DNA of 7,020 bases from Oscillibacter sp. (GCA_003522105.1 DPGF01000058.1:796-7815), one strand, 5' to 3'; positions 1 to 5,731 are shown, counted from the stretch's first letter. Notes: generated by a model not told the origin, from the sequence alone. Translations and numbers: made by a program.

Positions 1-2265
1 GCCGTCGGCTGGGGCGAGCGCGGCAGGAAGAATGATGACCCCTTCGACGGCTCGCGTTACAATCCCGTGTTCGTCACGGGAAACGCAGAGCTTACGATCG
101 GGAAGAATTTCCGTCCCCTCTACTATGTCTCCGATGAAAGCGGCACCTACTTCCGCCTTTCCCGTGAGGGTGGTGTCAACACCGTCACGATGATTTATGA
201 CGGCGGAGAGACCGCCTTCGCGCCGATGGAATCCGTCACGCTGACGCAGGAAAACTTCGACGGCACTTTGCTGCCGGATCTGGACGCACTGCGCGGCGAC
301 AACAAGGCCGCGTGGCGCGCGCAGCTGCCGGACAACTTCGACGATCAAGACCCCGAGGCCGCGCCGAACCTCGCCTTTCTGCTGAAGCAGGAGGACGGCA
401 CGCTGTATCTGTGCATCGGCTATCATTTTGACGGCGGCGACGCCTTTCCCGGGGATACCGACCGTATCCGTTGGGTCTACCGGCTCGAAAAGGGAGACGA
501 CACGCTCTACCCCTCGATGGACGATTATGCCGCCGCTTGCGTGGCGGAGCTCAAAAAGGGTACGATGAGCTACTGCACGTCCGAAGACGGCAATTACGCC
601 TCTCAGGTGGCCGAGGATACGGTTGCCGACGTGCGCGTGACGCGGCTCGAGCTGGGCGATTCGCTCGAAGGTCTCTCCCCCGAGGGCACGGCACTGGAGC
701 TTTGGTATTTCAACTACGAAATGAAGCCCACGAATGAGGCGGGCCACCCCATCGAACCCATCGGCGGGCAGGTCGTAACGGACGACGGCTATCTCAACGA
801 GAACTGGACGCACTATCTCACCGTCCTGCACTACACGAGCGGCGAGCAGACCGGCTATCAGATCATCGGCACCACGATGAGCAACGATGGGCTCTTCTAC
901 AACGGCTGCGGCTACAGCGGCGAGGAAAAGGCTTACCTGCACGACTTCTACGTTGACTACGCGGGGCTCAATGAGCCGAAGATGTTCATTCCCAATCTGC
1001 TGAACGCGGCAACGGACGGCTACGGCCGCGCCAACCAGTGCGAGGCTCAGCTTGTTGCGGGCGATGGCTATTACTACTATGTGCCGATCACCGCGTGGGC
1101 GCGCAGCAGCGACGCGGAGTTCTGGTACTCGCGCTACGACACCGGCTCGTATTTCAGCGTCAAGAAGCTTTCGCAAAGCCTTGCCGCCGCAAAAGCGGAA
1201 TGGGAGAGCACCGGCGCGAAGGCGGAGAAGACCGACACCGGCTGGCGCTTCGTGACAAATGAGGGCATGAGCAGCACGGTCATCACACTCTTCGACGCAC
1301 CGGACAACACCTGCTATGAAGTAGAGATCCACTGGAGCTTTGACGGCAGCACCGCGGAAAACGAGTGGGGCTGGAACCGCGACCGCGCCGTTGAGGGCGA
1401 GGCCGAGGTGCTCCGGGCGATGGTCAAGCGCTTCACGGTCACCGCTGCAATACAGTCCACACAGAATGACGCGGACAGCGCGCTCGACGCCGCGCTGAAG
1501 CAGCTGGGCGATATGAGCAGCGAGGTCACACTGTCGCTGAGCGTGAACGGCACTGACAGCAGCATCTATGACGGCAGCACCGTTATCAACCGCGCCTACT
1601 TTGCAAGGCAGCTGAGTGAAGGCCTTGTCTGGCGCGAAGCAAACGACAGCGCCGCGCCCTCGGCGCAGAACTGCATCCTCCTCATAACGGCGGACGGCGG
1701 CGTGCTGACGTTCTGCGAATCTCAGCCCATGTATCTCTGGCTGACAACGCCGGACGGGGCGGCGTATTGCTTCAAGACCGACTCATACGATGAGCTCAGT
1801 ATTGTAGACGGCGACGGGCGCACGCTTTACAACATGATGCGCCGGTGGTACGACGAGGCGGAGTACGACGCGCTGCTGCGCGACGTCAAGCCGCAGTCGA
1901 AGAGTTTTTCGTGGCAGGAGGCGGCACAGCACTGGGCGGACGCCTACTATGGCGCGCACACGAAGGCAGCGAGCGGCAGCTCCTTCAAGTACACCTGGGT
2001 CAAGGCTCTCATCACCCCCGCCGAGGACACGACGAAGGCCATGCGCGAGTGGGGCGAGATCGACGAGAACACTTACTGTTTTTACGTGGAGGTGCAGTTC
2101 ACGCCCGAAAGCGAGACGGCGCTCTATTACGCGATGGCGGGCAACACCGTCGAATGCACCGACCCGTCCGCGCCCAAGGGCGCGTATGCGTTCCAGCGCT
2201 GCTGCACCATTCAACTGCAAGAGGACGGCCGCTGGCACGGGGTGATGCTTGGCACCGGCTGGTAA
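1..2265 (+). CDS. large hypothetical protein, 5' end outside window
   Basis: The frame is open from the first base to a TAA at 2263-2265, giving 754 visible residues. A GTG lies at 67, but the frame reads on upstream without a stop and with the same coding character, and no ribosome binding site was seen there, so the true start is probably left of the window. The protein is acidic and rich in Gly, Tyr, Trp and Asp, with no evident membrane span, catalytic motif or simple repeat in the visible part. It looks like an extracytoplasmic beta-rich protein. The closing residues (about 650-754) include a Tyr-Thr-Trp-Val segment, an 'AMAGNTVECTD' stretch and a final 'DGRWHGVMLGTGW', reminiscent of the C-terminal domains of Clostridia lipoproteins and of the extracellular tails of M56/BlaR1-like sensors. 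That resemblance is an impression only. A signal peptide, lipobox or peptidase domain would lie in the missing N-terminus. Function is not assigned. That it is a real gene is well supported by codon usage, length and the terminator just after it. Confidence 0.85.
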   Translation, partial: AVGWGERGRKNDDPFDGSRYNPVFVTGNAELTIGKNFRPLYYVSDESGTYFRLSREGGVNTVTMIYDGGETAFAPMESVTLTQENFDGTLLPDLDALRGDNKAAWRAQLPDNFDDQDPEAAPNLAFLLKQEDGTLYLCIGYHFDGGDAFPGDTDRIRWVYRLEKGDDTLYPSMDDYAAACVAELKKGTMSYCTSEDGNYASQVAEDTVADVRVTRLELGDSLEGLSPEGTALELWYFNYEMKPTNEAGHPIEPIGGQVVTDDGYLNENWTHYLTVLHYTSGEQTGYQIIGTTMSNDGLFYNGCGYSGEEKAYLHDFYVDYAGLNEPKMFIPNLLNAATDGYGRANQCEAQLVAGDGYYYYVPITAWARSSDAEFWYSRYDTGSYFSVKKLSQSLAAAKAEWESTGAKAEKTDTGWRFVTNEGMSSTVITLFDAPDNTCYEVEIHWSFDGSTAENEWGWNRDRAVEGEAEVLRAMVKRFTVTAAIQSTQNDADSALDAALKQLGDMSSEVTLSLSVNGTDSSIYDGSTVINRAYFARQLSEGLVWREANDSAAPSAQNCILLITADGGVLTFCESQPMYLWLTTPDGAAYCFKTDSYDELSIVDGDGRTLYNMMRRWYDEAEYDALLRDVKPQSKSFSWQEAAQHWADAYYGAHTKAASGSSFKYTWVKALITPAEDTTKAMREWGEIDENTYCFYVEVQFTPESETALYYAMAGNTVECTDPSAPKGAYAFQRCCTIQLQEDGRWHGVMLGTGW

Positions 2266-2275
2266 AAACGCGCAC

Positions 2276-2314
2276 CATGAAAAACGGAGGGGACTTCCCC
2301 TCCGTTTTCTCATG
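2276..2314 (+). terminator. hairpin terminator after the large hypothetical gene
   Basis: A perfect 12-bp stem (2281-2292 with 2297-2308, AAAACGGAGGGG / CCCCTCCGTTTT) closes an ACTT loop, 15 bases after the stop codon. With one bulged C at 2309 the stem extends by five more pairs (CATGA 2276-2280 with TCATG 2310-2314). The 3' arm ends in TTTT, and the A-rich 5' arm would give a T tract on the minus strand, so it could work in both directions. Confidence 0.85.
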
Positions 2315-2353
2315 CGAAAAACAGAAAAAGTTCTGGAACATCTCAAAGATATG

Positions 2354-2362
2354 TGGTACAAT
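2354..2362 (+). promoter_or_regulatory. probable extended -10 promoter of the gntR-type gene
   Basis: TGGTACAAT is an extended -10 element (TGn then TACAAT at 2357-2362), 40 bp upstream of the start codon. No good -35 is seen; the hexamer at the 17-bp position (TGGAAC, 2334-2339) matches only half of TTGACA. Weak -35 with extended -10 promoters are common for regulator genes. Confidence 0.5.
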
Positions 2363-2363
2363 A

Positions 2364-2373
2364 GGAATATTCC
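2364..2373. promoter_or_regulatory. palindrome over the gntR promoter, possible operator
   Basis: GGAATATTCC is a perfect 10-bp palindrome starting two bases after the -10 element, over the expected transcription start. A matching outer pair, TGGAA (2334-2338) and TTCCA (2370-2374), flanks the -10. GntR/HutC regulators often repress their own promoters by binding palindromes in this position. The site is not a recognised HutC-family consensus, so the role is inferred from location only. Confidence 0.3.
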
Positions 2374-2401
2374 AAAACATTTTTCTCGGGAGGCTCCCGT
2401 C

Positions 2402-3178
2402 ATGGAACAGAATCCGATCCTCAAGCTCCCGCTGTCGCTCGACAGTGAGATCCCCCTCTACTCCCAACTCATGGGCATCATCAAGCGCAGCATCACCTCC
2501 GGCGCGCTCAAGGTCGGCGATCTGCTGCCGAGCGAGGCCGAGCTTTGCCGCGCCTACGACATCAGCCGCAACACCGTGCGTCAGGCCATCGGCGCTCTGG
2601 AGGAGGAGGGCTTTGTCGTGCGCAAGCGCGGCAAGGGCACGTTCGTCTCCGACCCGAACACCCGCCGCAAGGGCGTGCAGTATTCGTTCACGACAGAGAT
2701 CTCCCAGCTTGGCAAGTCGCCCTCGTCCACGCTCGTGGACTTTGCGGTCATCACGCCGAGCCCCCGGATCGTCGCGCTCATGGGCCTTGAGCCGGGCGTG
2801 AAGGTCTACCGCTTCACGCGCGTGCGCAATGTGGACGGCGCGCCGCTCATTCTTGAAACGTCCTACTATCCCGAGTACATCTACCCCAACCTGACGCGCG
2901 AGCTGCTGGAAACGCACAGCTTTTACAGTCTCCTCTACCATGTTGGCGTGATCCCGTTTTCCGCGTCGGACACCTACGAGGCCGTTGTCCTCTCGCCGCA
3001 CGAGGCGCAGCTTCTGCACTGCGCGCCCGGCTCGGCCGCGTTCTTCCATCAGCGCCGCACCACGACCGAAAACGGCCATATCTACGAATATACGACAAGC
3101 TACATGCGCGCCGACCGCGTCAAGCTGGACGTTCGCTTCCAGAAGGGCTCGACGAGCTTCATGCGCACCGTGGACTAA
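2402..3178 (+). CDS. GntR family (HutC/UTRA subfamily) transcriptional regulator
   Basis: A 258-residue protein with the usual length and two-domain build of HutC-type GntR regulators. Residues 17-82 form the winged helix-turn-helix: 'PLYSQL' near 18-23, 'LPSEAELCRAYDISRNTVRQ' at 42-61, and the wing 'RKRGKGTFV' at 74-82. These are hallmark GntR residues. Residues from about 100 to 245 match a UTRA effector-binding domain, with 'GVKVYRFTRVRNVDGAPL', an 'ETSYYP' segment, 'SFYSLLYHVGV', and a closing 'EYTTSYMRADRV', where most relatives have R-G-D rather than R-A-D. Family members bind DNA as dimers and are released by a small ligand, often a sugar phosphate or amino-acid derivative; the ligand here cannot be read from the sequence. 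Start ATG 2402 was chosen because GGGAGG (2388-2393) sits 8 bases before it. The frame is open upstream, but that stretch crosses the preceding terminator and promoter. The downstream neighbour is convergent hisS, so there is no co-transcribed target to suggest the regulon. Confidence 0.95.
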   Translation: MEQNPILKLPLSLDSEIPLYSQLMGIIKRSITSGALKVGDLLPSEAELCRAYDISRNTVRQAIGALEEEGFVVRKRGKGTFVSDPNTRRKGVQYSFTTEISQLGKSPSSTLVDFAVITPSPRIVALMGLEPGVKVYRFTRVRNVDGAPLILETSYYPEYIYPNLTRELLETHSFYSLLYHVGVIPFSASDTYEAVVLSPHEAQLLHCAPGSAAFFHQRRTTTENGHIYEYTTSYMRADRVKLDVRFQKGSTSFMRTVD

Positions 3179-3187
3179 AGCAGAATA

Positions 3188-3221
3188 AAAAAGAGAGCAG
3201 CCGCATGGCTGCTCTCTTTTT
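3188..3221. terminator. bidirectional terminator shared by gntR-type gene and hisS
   Basis: A perfect 15-bp stem (3188-3202 with 3207-3221) with a GCAT loop has an A tract on the 5' side and a T5 tract on the 3' side. It lies 9 bases after the regulator's stop codon and 10 bases past the hisS stop, between two convergent genes. In either direction the transcript ends in a GC-rich stem followed by U residues, so it can end both messages. Confidence 0.9.
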
Positions 3222-3231
3222 CGTTGTTTTC

Positions 3232-4590
3232 TTACTTTTCGCAGATGACGGGCTTGCAGCGGTCGGCTTCGACAAAGTCCTTTGCCTTTTCCACCGCCTC
3301 CGCGCGCGGGAGCTTCACCTGCTCGCCCGTGCGCATGTCCTTACAGGAGACGACGCCCGCGGCGATCTCATCCTCGCCGAGGAAGTAGACATAGGGCACC
3401 TTGAGCTTGTCAGCATAGTTCATCTTGGCCTTGAATTTCTTCTTTTCCGTGTAGATCTGCGTGCTGACGCCCGCGGCGCGAAGATCGGTCGCGAGCGAGA
3501 TGGCCTCGCTCAAGTCCTCGGTCATCGGCAGGATGAGCACGTCCGCCGGCGCGGTGCAGACCTCGTCGTTCAGCAGCCCCTGCTCGCCGAGGACGTAGAA
3601 AAGTCTCGTCACGCCGATCGAAATGCCGACGCCGGGAAGCTTGCGGTCGATATAGTACTCGGCGAGGTTATCGAAGCGGCCGCCGGAGCAGACCGAGCCG
3701 ATCTCGGGGTAGTCGAGCAGCGTTGTTTCATAGACGGTGCCGGTGTAGTAGTCGAGGCCGCGCGCGATCGTCAGGTCGACGGCGAAATTCTCCTGCGGCA
3801 CGCCGAACGAGCCGAGGTATTTTGCAACGGTCGAAAGCTCGTCGAGGCCCTGGTCGAAGACCTCGTTGCGTCCGCGGTACTTTTCAAGAGAAGCGAGCAC
3901 CTCTTCGTTCGTGCCCTTGATGCCGATGAAGGCGAGGATCTCATCCGCCTTTTCGCCCTCGATGGCGTAGTCGTCGACCAAGATCGCGCGCACGAGGTCA
4001 GGGCCGATCTTCTCAATCTTGTCGACCGTGCGCATGATGTCGCCCGCCTTGTCGGAAAGCCCGAGCATCGCGTAGAAGCCGTTTAAGATGCGGCGGTTGT
4101 TGATGCGGATCTGGAAGCGTTTGAGGCCCAGACGGGAGAAGACCGTATAGATGATGGCGGGGATCTCAGCGTCGTTCGTGATGTCAAGCTCGCCATCGCC
4201 GATGATGTCGATATCCGCCTGATAGAACTCGCGGAAGCGGCCGCGCTGCGCGCGCTCGCCGCGGTAGACCTTGCCGATCTGGAAACGGCGGAACGGGAAG
4301 GCGAGGTCGGCATAATGCAGGGCAACGTACTTTGCCAGCGGCACCGTCAGGTCGAAGCGCAGGGAGAGGTCGCTGTCGCCCTTGGAGAAGCGGTAGATCT
4401 GCTTTTCCGTTTCGCCGCCGCCCTTGGCGAGCAGCACGTCGCTCGCTTCGATGATGGGGGTGTCGAGCGGGGTAAAGCCATACACGCCGTAGGACGAGCG
4501 CAGCACCTCCAGAAGGCGTTCCATCTGCGTCTGCGGCGCGGGAAGCAGCTCCATAAAGCCGGATAAGGTGTGAGCTTTGATCGTTGCCAT
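3232..4590 (-). CDS. hisS: histidyl-tRNA synthetase (HisRS)
   Basis: A 452-residue class II aminoacyl-tRNA synthetase that attaches histidine to tRNA-His in the cytoplasm. Visible landmarks: 'SGFMELLP' near the N-terminus (10-17); 'RFDLTVPLAKYVA' at 78-90; motif 2 'VYRGERAQRGRFREFYQ' at 108-124; the histidine-binding signature 'RGLDYYTGTVYE' at 277-288; 'GGRFDNL' at 303-309; motif 3 'GVGISIGVTRLFYVL' at about 320-334; and an anticodon-binding domain from about 347 to 445. All catalytic motifs are intact, so this is not the HisZ paralogue. 'RFDLTVP' and 'DYYTGTVYE' resemble the eukaryotic/archaeal-like HisRS group, in contrast to the 'RPE(M/G)T' and 'DYYNRTVFE' of E. coli and Bacillus. The start at 4590 is chosen because GAAAGG (complement of 4601-4606) lies 10 bases upstream and the N-terminus there fits the family; the frame extends upstream through 4647, but those residues look unlike HisRS. 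It is transcribed alone from a consensus promoter, without the aspS partner often found beside it. Confidence 0.97.
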   Translation of the reverse strand: MATIKAHTLSGFMELLPAPQTQMERLLEVLRSSYGVYGFTPLDTPIIEASDVLLAKGGGETEKQIYRFSKGDSDLSLRFDLTVPLAKYVALHYADLAFPFRRFQIGKVYRGERAQRGRFREFYQADIDIIGDGELDITNDAEIPAIIYTVFSRLGLKRFQIRINNRRILNGFYAMLGLSDKAGDIMRTVDKIEKIGPDLVRAILVDDYAIEGEKADEILAFIGIKGTNEEVLASLEKYRGRNEVFDQGLDELSTVAKYLGSFGVPQENFAVDLTIARGLDYYTGTVYETTLLDYPEIGSVCSGGRFDNLAEYYIDRKLPGVGISIGVTRLFYVLGEQGLLNDEVCTAPADVLILPMTEDLSEAISLATDLRAAGVSTQIYTEKKKFKAKMNYADKLKVPYVYFLGEDEIAAGVVSCKDMRTGEQVKLPRAEAVEKAKDFVEADRCKPVICEK

Positions 4591-4597
4591 GATAGTG

Positions 4598-4625
4598 TGT
4601 CCTTTCGTGATATAATGTACGGACA
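4598..4625 (-). promoter_or_regulatory. possible ribosome-binding-site hairpin in the hisS leader
   Basis: On the minus-strand transcript TGTCC (complement of 4621-4625) can pair with GGACA (complement of 4598-4602), which overlaps the end of the hisS Shine-Dalgarno. It is five pairs with an 18-nt loop, so it is weak and may be chance. A second, more upstream hairpin (CTGTGCC / GGTGCAG with an ACCAC loop, two wobbles) sits in the same leader. Confidence 0.2.
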
Positions 4626-4674
4626 GCTTACTGCACCGTGGTGGCACAGCAGCGTATCAGAGTGGTTGGGAGAT

Positions 4675-4703
4675 ATTTTACGGTACGGCGCGTAGATTGT
4701 CAA
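4675..4703 (-). promoter_or_regulatory. sigma-A promoter of hisS
   Basis: Read on the minus strand, a perfect -35 TTGACA (complement of 4698-4703) is followed after 17 bp by TAAAAT (complement of 4675-4680), which is one base from consensus. Transcription should start near 4668, leaving a leader of about 78 nt before hisS. That is too short for a T-box leader, and no T-box sequence is seen. Confidence 0.85.
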
Positions 4704-4858
4704 GCGCTGCCGCTGCGATCCTTCCACTTTTGGCTCAGTATAGCATTTTCTGCGGCGGATTGCCATAGATTTCCCCGGATCCGATGCAAAAATTTTCCTC
4801 CCCTGCCGGACAGAACCGGCGAAAAGAGAAGTTCTCCCTCAAAAAGCACGAATTGCGC
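4704..4858. other. intergenic spacer between divergent promoters, nothing recognised
   Basis: This stretch separates the hisS and yerC promoters. It holds a small inverted repeat, GCCGG (4805-4809) with CCGGC (4816-4820) around an ACAGAA loop, without a T tract next to it on either strand. No coding sequence, tRNA or known RNA motif was recognised. Confidence 0.5.
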
Positions 4859-4887
4859 TTGACGGAATCGCCGCTTTTTGCTACCAT
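4859..4887 (+). promoter_or_regulatory. sigma-A promoter of the yerC-like gene
   Basis: TTGACG (4859-4864) is followed after 17 bp by TACCAT (4882-4887), with a TGn extended -10 (4879-4881). The expected start is near 4894, giving a leader of about 140 nt before the yerC-like start codon. Confidence 0.75.
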
Positions 4888-4893
4888 ATATTT

Positions 4894-5033
4894 AACTTTA
4901 GTCAGGTGTACCTCTGCGGAGGGATCGCACCTGCAAAAAACGGCTTCCGGGCAGCCGTCATTCGGCGTCCGCTGCGGTATGCACCGTGCAGACAGTGGCC
5001 AATCCTTTCAGCATCGTTGAGGAGGAACGTTGG
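4894..5033 (+). promoter_or_regulatory. structured 5' leader of the yerC-like gene
   Basis: Two hairpins are visible. The first is two-tiered: CAGGTG (4903-4908) with CACCTG (4928-4933), enclosing CCTC (4911-4914) with GAGG (4919-4922) around a TGCG loop; a run of six A follows at 4935-4940. The second is ACGGCT (4940-4945) with AGCCGT (4953-4958) around a 7-nt loop. A short frame (4979-5020, 13 codons) ends with a TGA that overlaps the yerC Shine-Dalgarno. No terminator-like T tract is present, so attenuation is not supported. No known riboswitch class was recognised. Confidence 0.3.
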
Positions 5034-5330
5034 ATGTACCAGAGCAAAATGAAAAGTGAGGAGACCGATCATCTGTTCAAGGCGATCCTGTCTCTGAGGA
5101 CGGAGGAAGAATGCTATCGCTTCTTCGACGATCTCTGCACCTTCAGCGAGATCGAGGCGATGTCGCAGCGCTTTGAGGTGGCGTCGCTGCTGGCCGATGG
5201 CAAAACCTTCACGCAGATCTCGCAGAAGATCGGCGTTTCGTCCACGACCATCACGCGCGTAAACAAGTGCCTTTGCTACGGGGCAGACGGCTACAAACTG
5301 CTGTTTGACCGGGCGAAGGAAGAGAAGTAA
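5034..5330 (+). CDS. yerC: YerC/YecD family TrpR-related DNA-binding protein
   Basis: A 98-residue helical protein of the TrpR-like superfamily, matching Bacillus YerC in length and layout. 'LFKAILSLRTEEECYRFFDDLCT' spans residues 14-36, of which 'EECYRFFDDLCT' (25-36) is the family signature. A helix follows with 'SQRFEVASLLADGKTFTQIS' (44-63), and the helix-turn-helix recognition segment 'IGVSSTTITRVNKCL' runs from 66 to 80, ending 'YGADGYKLLFDR'. TrpR itself binds tryptophan and represses trp genes; the targets and any ligand of the YerC group cannot be told from the sequence. ATG 5034 is preferred because GAGGAGG (5019-5025) lies 8 bases before it and because family members start at this point; the in-frame stretch from 4986 adds residues with no family counterpart. 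It has its own promoter and terminator and is divergent from hisS. Family assignment is firm; the regulatory role is inferred. Confidence 0.92.
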   Translation: MYQSKMKSEETDHLFKAILSLRTEEECYRFFDDLCTFSEIEAMSQRFEVASLLADGKTFTQISQKIGVSSTTITRVNKCLCYGADGYKLLFDRAKEEK

Positions 5331-5350
5331 CTTCCCCGTTCCATTCGGGC

Positions 5351-5379
5351 AGAGCAGGCGCGATGCGTCTGCTCTTTTT
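5351..5379 (+). terminator. terminator of the yerC-like gene
   Basis: An 11-bp stem including one G-T wobble (AGAGCAGGCGC 5351-5361 with GCGTCTGCTCT 5365-5375) and a GAT loop is followed by a run of T (5375-5379). It begins 21 bases after the stop codon and has the form of a standard intrinsic terminator. Confidence 0.88.
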
Positions 5380-5455
5380 CCCGTGTCGTGCTTTACTATA
5401 ATACCGCATCACTACATCGGTTCAGCACCATGTCACCCAGATATATGAGAAATGA

Positions 5456-5516
5456 CTAAATTGTTTTTAAAATTTTGTCAGATTTTATTGCTTTTGCCAA
5501 AGTGGTATGTTACAAT
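5456..5516 (+). promoter_or_regulatory. sigma-A promoter of nhaC with AT-rich upstream tract
   Basis: TTGCTT (5488-5493) is followed after 17 bp by TACAAT (5511-5516), with an extended -10 TGT at 5508-5510. An A/T-rich run from about 5456 to 5487 lies just upstream and resembles an UP element. The expected transcription start is near 5523. The region between the yerC terminator and this promoter (5380-5455) shows no gene. Confidence 0.75.
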
Positions 5517-5522
5517 TAGTTC

Positions 5523-5731
5523 ACAAATAGATTAGGGATAGATGTGCAGCGTGCAAGGAACCGTTTGCCCGACGGTGCTGTGACTCTATCCTGCGTCTGT
5601 TTTTTTTGCGGGACCCCTCCGCAGAAAACGCACGTCCCCTCGTGCGGTGATAACAGGCCCGTCTGGGGGAGGAGCGGTTCGCCGCTTCTTGCCGGGCAAG
5701 TATTTTTATGAAGAGAGAGGTAAATATCAAA
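5523..5731 (+). ncRNA. structured leader RNA upstream of nhaC, candidate cis-regulatory element
   Basis: The roughly 209-nt leader contains several nested or exclusive helices. Element A, 5525-5602: AAATAGA (5525-5531) with TCTGTTT (5596-5602, one wobble), a 4x4 internal loop, GGATAGA (5536-5542) with TCTATCC (5585-5591), CAGC (5547-5550) with GCTG (5577-5580), a 9-nt bulge (5551-5559), then ACCGT (5560-5564) with ACGGT (5572-5576) and a 7-nt loop TTGCCCG. It runs into a T8 tract (5600-5607). Element B, 5602-5628, is an 11-pair hairpin with two wobbles and loop ACCCC that would absorb most of the T8 tract, so A's base and B are mutually exclusive. Element C is CGCACG/CGTGCG (5629-5634, 5641-5646). 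Element D is a 9-pair hairpin with a TTCG loop (5669-5690). Bulge GCAA (5553-5556) could pair with loop TTGC (5565-5568). This layout suggests an ion- or ligand-responsive switch, but no known class was recognised and the folds are hand-drawn. Confidence 0.45.

Noticed and set aside
2249..2401. upstream extension of the GntR regulator
   Set aside because: In frame but running through the previous gene's terminator and this gene's promoter; the ribosome binding site and family N-terminus point to ATG 2402.
1845..2801. 318-codon frame spanning the end of the first gene and the start of the regulator
   Set aside because: It crosses a strong terminator and a promoter, becomes Arg/Ser/Ala-rich low complexity, and overlaps two genes with much better support.
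3205..4086. 293-codon open frame on the plus strand opposite hisS
   Set aside because: It begins inside the shared terminator, is antisense to the conserved HisRS, and its translation resembles no protein; it is a codon-bias shadow.
4608..4616. perfect extended -10 (TGATATAAT) on the plus strand just upstream of hisS
   Set aside because: No acceptable -35 lies 16-18 bp upstream and no plus-strand gene follows closely; it probably reflects the AT-rich hisS leader.
4631..4654. GTGGTGGCAC stretch resembling a T-box core
   Set aside because: It lacks the full GGTGGNACCGCG sequence, is on the strand opposite hisS, and has no associated stem I or terminator.
5397..5402. TATAAT after the yerC terminator as a second nhaC promoter
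   Set aside because: The -35 position falls in the terminator T tract (CTTTTT) with little similarity to TTGACA; the promoter at 5488-5516 is far better.
5688..5710. CTTGCCGGGCAAG followed by TATTTTTA as an intrinsic terminator before nhaC
   Set aside because: The stem is only five pairs with a 3-nt loop and the T tract is interrupted; it is better viewed as a small hairpin near the ribosome binding site.
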